DNA of 42,962 nt, taken from NCBI GenBank assembly GCA_949450265.1, contig CASTMW010000002.1, positions 1-42,962 on the forward strand, written 5' to 3'. Shown here in pieces: positions 39,501-42,962 of this stretch (its first letter is position 1; each line of letters opens with the position of its first letter). This DNA is from an uncultured Eggerthellaceae bacterium (GTDB taxonomy: Bacteria; Actinomycetota; Coriobacteriia; Coriobacteriales; Eggerthellaceae). The translations under genes were made by a program, and so were the position numbers. The notes under the pieces were generated by a model. That model worked only from the letters and a program-made list of their open reading frames with translations. It made no database searches and was not told where the DNA came from.

Positions 39501-40854
39501 CGCGGTGCAGGCGCAGACGACGTTCACGCCCGAGCTGAGCACAGGGCAGACGCAGGTGCGCTTCGACTTCGATTCGTCGAACCACGACGGGCGCGACCTG
39601 GTGGTCTACGAGAAGCTCTACCGCAACGATACCTTGGTGGCAGAGGACGAGGACCCCGCCAACGAGGACCAGAGCTTCACGGTGAACGCGCTGGATATCT
39701 GGACGATGCTGGGTGGTCCCGATGCGGCCTCCAAACAGATCAAAGCCGATTCGGAAGCTGCCTTCACCGACGAGGCCAGCTATACCGATGCAGTGGCCGG
39801 AGGGACCTACACCGCCCACGGCATGCTGGTAGACCCCACCACAGGACTCCCCCTTCTGCAACATCGCGATGATGCCGAAAGTGATGCCGCTGCTAACCAA
39901 GGCGCCGATGATAAGGCTGCCAGCCAGGCCGAACAGCTGATGCGCGAGCTGCTGGACGCATCGGGTGCAGTGCCCAAGGATAGCCGTGATGATGACCTGG
40001 GCACCCTGTTCGCTCAGCCGACAGCGCTGCCCCGCGCCTTCGATGCAGATGCCCTGCGCTCCATCGTGGAACGCTACCCTGCCATAGCCGATCGCCTGGT
40101 CGTGGCAACCACCACCTTCACCGCCGAAGCCACCACCGGACATGCCGACCTTGCCTACCGTCTGGATGCACGCGGCATGGAGGGCATGCGCGCCACGGCC
40201 GTGGTGGTGCTGGTCAAGGACGATATGGCGGTCAGCCAGGAGATGGACCTGACGAGCGAGGATCAGACCGTGCTATTCGTGACGGGCGCCATCGAAACGA
40301 CAGCCACCGATGCCACCGATGGCGACCAGATGCTACTGAACAGCGCCTCGGCCAGGATACGCGACGAGGTCCGCTTCGAAGGGCTGACCCCCGGCAAGGA
40401 ATACGTACTGGAAGGCGTGCTGTACGACCGTTCCACCGCAAGCCCGCTGCTGATCGGCGACAAGCAGATAGCCGCCAGCGCCTCGTTCGTGCCCGCCGCC
40501 GAGAACGGCAGCCAAACGGTGGAGTTCACCTTCGACGCCAGCAGGGCGGGCGGCAAGCAGGTAGTGGTGTATGAGTACCTGTACCGCAGCATGGAGACTG
40601 ACAACAACAATGCCGAGAAGGTGCTGGTGGCCCAACATGCCGATCTGGGCGCCGCTGAGCAAACGGTGTTCATAGAAGGAGAGGGCCTGCCTGGCACTGG
40701 CTACGACAAGACAGGCGATGCAAGCGGTCCCCTTACCTGTGCCGCCGTGCTGGGAGGCCTGGGGGCGCTGGGTGCCTGCGGCTATGGCATCCGATCGCTC
40801 CACCGGCGCAACCGGGCTGCCCAGCTGAGCGTAGAGCGTGCACTGCGCCGATAG
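36589..40854 (+). CDS. LPGTG-anchored surface adhesin: thioester-like N-domain, SpaA-like domains, five VaFE/ester-type repeats
   Basis: GTG start, signal peptide ending AYA, repeats such as TEASDAADGDKLVSADPEATISDQVSYRNLIPGSSYTLEGSL, LPGTG plus TM plus basic tail. Confidence 0.93.
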   Translation: MTRRRASSVGARMRWLLMMVVALALIVGLIPKVPLGAEEAYADDLAYLAVGESIPYGGYETHRMSVEGTVAYCGQPSKATPLAGTYRKAPITPIATAGGAPYDASAVAAALWFGYGGPGFDASIWPRTWFDGSAMTANRYLALTHIVVADFYACDGAAALSGCTDEFRTWAANAVMMYWENVRHPNASQTKIFERSGEVPAGFRDGCFQMSTGSERQVILSFVCGGWLSIAKRSANTQTTDGNSCYSLEGAEYGIYRDSACTDAAGTLRLDRTGQATSGYLRTGIYYVRETKAPAGYALDERVYAVSVASGQTARVNGGSVTDVPQCATVEMLVAKIDAETRAARAQGGATLADAQFTVRFYPGRYTTATQAEASGQPQRTWVVRTDANGHACLDEDHLVSQSGGGFFQASDGTPAIPLGTVLIQETKAPTGYHLSDTQVHVVQLTANGTTETAVAYQAPTVADQVYRGDVQLVKARESDQNRLAGIPFRITCNTTGESHVVVTDANGQAGTQTSWNEHSRNTNANDRAVRADGTVDETALDARAGIWFGAGRVDDTRGALPYGTYTIEELPVASNAGLALIRIPNLTIDEREGHLVDLGTLDNQAITEVAITTAAREQTSSNKTTAADPQTTIIDRVSYTNLDTTSGVPYELRATLVDPLTGEALRHASGEAITGHARFTPTQPNGYAEVGITFDSRPLADRDVTVYEELVRCDTGAVVAEHKDAADYAQTVRIKGQLLRTEASDAADGDKLVSADPEATISDQVSYRNLIPGSSYTLEGSLWVVSDGTSEIDKSEGADEDAEDGIDDAVDEDAEDGNGEGSGPQIVPFCDAEGVPYRSTVSFVPEYEDGTVEVRFTCDTSAQDGQRIVVFERLLKDGQLIAAHEDAADADQTVSVQAPRIATVAADLADGDDVVAADGASTVVDAISYTDLIPGKEYRLEGSLMLKSAEVAEDGTTQWNVEPLTDGEGRAVQAQTTFTPELSTGQTQVRFDFDSSNHDGRDLVVYEKLYRNDTLVAEDEDPANEDQSFTVNALDIWTMLGGPDAASKQIKADSEAAFTDEASYTDAVAGGTYTAHGMLVDPTTGLPLLQHRDDAESDAAANQGADDKAASQAEQLMRELLDASGAVPKDSRDDDLGTLFAQPTALPRAFDADALRSIVERYPAIADRLVVATTTFTAEATTGHADLAYRLDARGMEGMRATAVVVLVKDDMAVSQEMDLTSEDQTVLFVTGAIETTATDATDGDQMLLNSASARIRDEVRFEGLTPGKEYVLEGVLYDRSTASPLLIGDKQIAASASFVPAAENGSQTVEFTFDASRAGGKQVVVYEYLYRSMETDNNNAEKVLVAQHADLGAAEQTVFIEGEGLPGTGYDKTGDASGPLTCAAVLGGLGALGACGYGIRSLHRRNRAAQLSVERALRR
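38986..39041 (+). repeat. In-frame 20-nt direct repeat with 36-nt period within the adhesin gene
   Basis: GACGAGGATGCCGAAGACGG at 38986-39005 and 39022-39041; encodes DEDAEDG twice. Confidence 0.85.
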
Positions 40855-40931
40855 GACAAGGGCCGTCTTGCGCGGGCAAGGCGGCCGCCACCTGGGACCA
40901 ACGGACAAGAACGAACACGGAAGGAGCAACC

Positions 40932-41423
40932 ATGAAGAAGGAACGAACAGCCCTGCACCCCGCGCACGTCGCCTTGGCTGCGAGCATGATGGCAACGGTG
41001 GCCCTGTGCGCTACCATGATGGGCGTGGTCGGAGCCGCTACCGGTGCCAGCGTGGAGCAAGCGCAAGCCGAGCCCACCGACAGCGCATCCCAGCATGTCC
41101 ATTCATGGCAGCAGAACGTAGAGCTTGAGCATCACGATGCCATCACTCACCAGATGACCCACGATGCCATCATGGGTACTGCCCTGGTGCCCCATACCAT
41201 CTGCAACGCCTGCGAGGATGTCATCGACGGACAGACCGCTGAACATGCCGAAGCCACCGGGCATCTTTCCTACACACCGGACGTGCCCCGACCCGAACCG
41301 TATGTCGCGCAGGCCGCTTGGGCGGAAACGGTGGTCGACCAGGAAGCCTACGACGAAGTGGTGGCCCGCACCGAGACCTGTTCGGAGTGCGGCGCGAAGC
41401 GAGCCGTACCCACCGATGCGTAG
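40932..41423 (+). CDS. Small secreted His/Cys-rich protein with two CxxC motifs
   Basis: Signal peptide; HVHSWQQNVELEHHDAITHQMTHDAIMGT...CNAC...HAEATGH...CSEC. Confidence 0.8.
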   Translation: MKKERTALHPAHVALAASMMATVALCATMMGVVGAATGASVEQAQAEPTDSASQHVHSWQQNVELEHHDAITHQMTHDAIMGTALVPHTICNACEDVIDGQTAEHAEATGHLSYTPDVPRPEPYVAQAAWAETVVDQEAYDEVVARTETCSECGAKRAVPTDA

Positions 41424-42180
41424 CCGCGCGAACAGCTGCCGCCGTGGTCGCGCTGCCGAAGCGCGCGGCACGCATACGTCCCGACGGGCGATCTGCGCCT
41501 TCGTAGTAGCCGCCGTACTGCTCAGCATCCCCGTTGCCGTCATCGCATGGACCACCTGGTGCAGCCAGAACGCAGCCACCACAGCCGATCCGGCGCAGCC
41601 CGAGGCGGTGGATGCCGATGGATTCCCCGTGGTCGACTGGGACTACTGGCTGAGCGTGAACCCGGATGTGATCGCTTGGGTCAGCGTGCCCGGCACCAGC
41701 ATCAACAGTGCCATCGTGCAGGCTCCTGTCGACGACCCCACGTATTACCTGAGCCACGACATCCATAGGAACGAGAATCCGCTGGGCTGCCCTTACCTGG
41801 ATGCGGACTGCGCAACAGCGGGATTCTTCAGCGACAACGCCGTGGTGTTCGGCCATCACATCAAGCATGGTGCTCCCATGTTCGCGGATCTTGCCTTGTA
41901 CTCCCAGGAAGGGTTCGCCCGACAGCACAGCGTCATTCTGCTGCAAACGCCGCAGGACAAGCGGATGCTCACCGTAGCAGGAGCCGCCGTGGTGAACGGC
42001 TACGACCGCACGAAGCGCACCTCGTTCGCCGACCGCGACGACTTCGCCCGTTGGTATGCCGAGCGCCTTGGCGAATGCTGTGTGCTGCTTGATAGCGGAC
42101 CTGCCGATGGCTGCATCACGTTCGTCACGTGCAGCTATACCCGTTTCTCGAATGAAAGGACCTTGGTCTATGCAACATGA
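41416..42180 (+). CDS. Class B-like sortase
   Basis: N-terminal TM anchor; VVFGHHIKHGAPMFADL catalytic His; TFVTCSYTRFSNERTLVYAT catalytic Cys/Arg; start overlaps upstream stop by 8 bp. Confidence 0.9.
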   Translation: MRSRANSCRRGRAAEARGTHTSRRAICAFVVAAVLLSIPVAVIAWTTWCSQNAATTADPAQPEAVDADGFPVVDWDYWLSVNPDVIAWVSVPGTSINSAIVQAPVDDPTYYLSHDIHRNENPLGCPYLDADCATAGFFSDNAVVFGHHIKHGAPMFADLALYSQEGFARQHSVILLQTPQDKRMLTVAGAAVVNGYDRTKRTSFADRDDFARWYAERLGECCVLLDSGPADGCITFVTCSYTRFSNERTLVYAT

Positions 42181-42962
42181 ACGCCGGACAGGAACCGCTG
42201 CGCGACCCTGCGGGCCACAGCATCGACGTCCTCAAGCTGATCGACGCTCTCGACGGGCTGTATGTCGTGCGTGCTCATCGTTTCTTCAACGCATGCAGGG
42301 ATGTCCAGAAAGCCGCAATCGCCGCGCAAGAACGCAGCGACAGCCACTTCATTGGCGGCATTCATCGCCGCGGGCAAGGTTCCTCCCACTTCACCCGCCT
42401 GCCGAGCCAGCGCAAGACAGCGGAACGTATCGGTGTCGGGAGCCGCAAAGTCAAGCTGCCCCAACGTGCGGAAGTCCAGGGGCTGCACGGGCGCGCTCCA
42501 ACGTTCGGGATAGGACAGTGCGAACTGTATGGGGATGCGCATGTCTGTGGTCCCCAGATGCGCCTTCACGGAACCATCGGCGAATTCCACCATGGAATGT
42601 ATGGCGCTCTGAGGCTGTATCACCACCTCGATGCGCTCGTAGGGCATATCGAACAGATGATGCGCCTCGATGACCTCAAGCCCCTTGTTCATCAGCGTGG
42701 ACGAATCGATGGTGATCTTAGGTCCCATGTTCCAGGTTGGATGCGCCAGCGCATCGGCTGCCGTTACCTGCCCAAGCTGGCTGCGGGTGCGACCGCGGAA
42801 CGGGCCGCCCGATGCGGTCACCCACAGACGAGCCACCTCGCAGGGATCCTCCCCCAGCAAGCACTGGTAGATGGCCCCATGCTCGGAATCGATGGGCATC
42901 AGCTGGCCGGGGCGCTGCGCCATCGGCATCAGCAGATCGCCGCCCACCACCAAGGATTCCTT
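42168..42962 (-). CDS. dxr: 1-deoxy-D-xylulose 5-phosphate reductoisomerase, 5' end outside window
   Basis: DSEHGAIYQCL, VTASGGPFRG, HPTWNMGPKITIDSSTLMNKGLEVIEAHHLF. Confidence 0.97.
   Translation of the reverse strand, partial: KESLVVGGDLLMPMAQRPGQLMPIDSEHGAIYQCLLGEDPCEVARLWVTASGGPFRGRTRSQLGQVTAADALAHPTWNMGPKITIDSSTLMNKGLEVIEAHHLFDMPYERIEVVIQPQSAIHSMVEFADGSVKAHLGTTDMRIPIQFALSYPERWSAPVQPLDFRTLGQLDFAAPDTDTFRCLALARQAGEVGGTLPAAMNAANEVAVAAFLRGDCGFLDIPACVEETMSTHDIQPVESVDQLEDVDAVARRVAQRFLSGVHVA

Noticed and set aside
37150-40143. Long minus-strand ORFs opposite the adhesin
   Set aside because: Mirror ORFs produced by repetitive GC-rich codons; no domain signal.
36589-40854. Repeats in the adhesin as a CRISPR or phage tail-fibre array
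   Set aside because: Repeats are protein-level domains of about 90-130 residues with LPGTG anchor; no short nucleotide repeat-spacer pattern.
41164-41415. N-terminal part of the track ORF for the sortase
   Set aside because: Overlaps the in-frame small secreted protein in another frame; true start is more likely ATG 41416.

Overview
GC-rich bacterial chromosome segment, probably Actinomycetota/Coriobacteriia-like (inferred from gene content and fusions, not from a search). Most genes are on the minus strand. In order: a four-gene group 3b-type [NiFe] hydrogenase operon (beta-gamma-delta-alpha) directly behind ndk; a TPR membrane protein, cyclophilin, GtrA and an RlmD/TrmA-type methyltransferase; convergent tRNA-Arg(CCG) and tRNA-Glu(TTC) with a shared hairpin; copA, nhaA, hpf, folC, family-4 UDG, alr, mog, moeA and eno; a TsaB-RimI-TsaD triple fusion plus tsaE; an HD-domain protein; a one-carbon/formate block (fhs, ykgJ-like, fchA, folD, FNT channel); an orphan OmpR-type regulator; coaX; an rlmB/rae1-like pair; a phasin-like protein; and proS-ispG-rseP. 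At the right end a plus-strand surface cassette (1421-aa LPGTG adhesin, small His/Cys-rich secreted protein, class B-like sortase) sits between rseP and dxr, genes that are usually neighbours. The main points for a second look are: (1) this cassette and its small metal-binding-like protein; (2) a site-2 protease that seems to lack its PDZ domain and carries a winged-helix-like cytosolic insertion; (3) a hydrogenase large subunit that ends exactly at the maturation cleavage site; (4) a 109-nt nested palindrome inside the coding linker of the TsaB-RimI-TsaD fusion; (5) a YkgJ-type Cys-cluster protein inside a one-carbon operon. All calls are from reading the sequence; no database searches were run.
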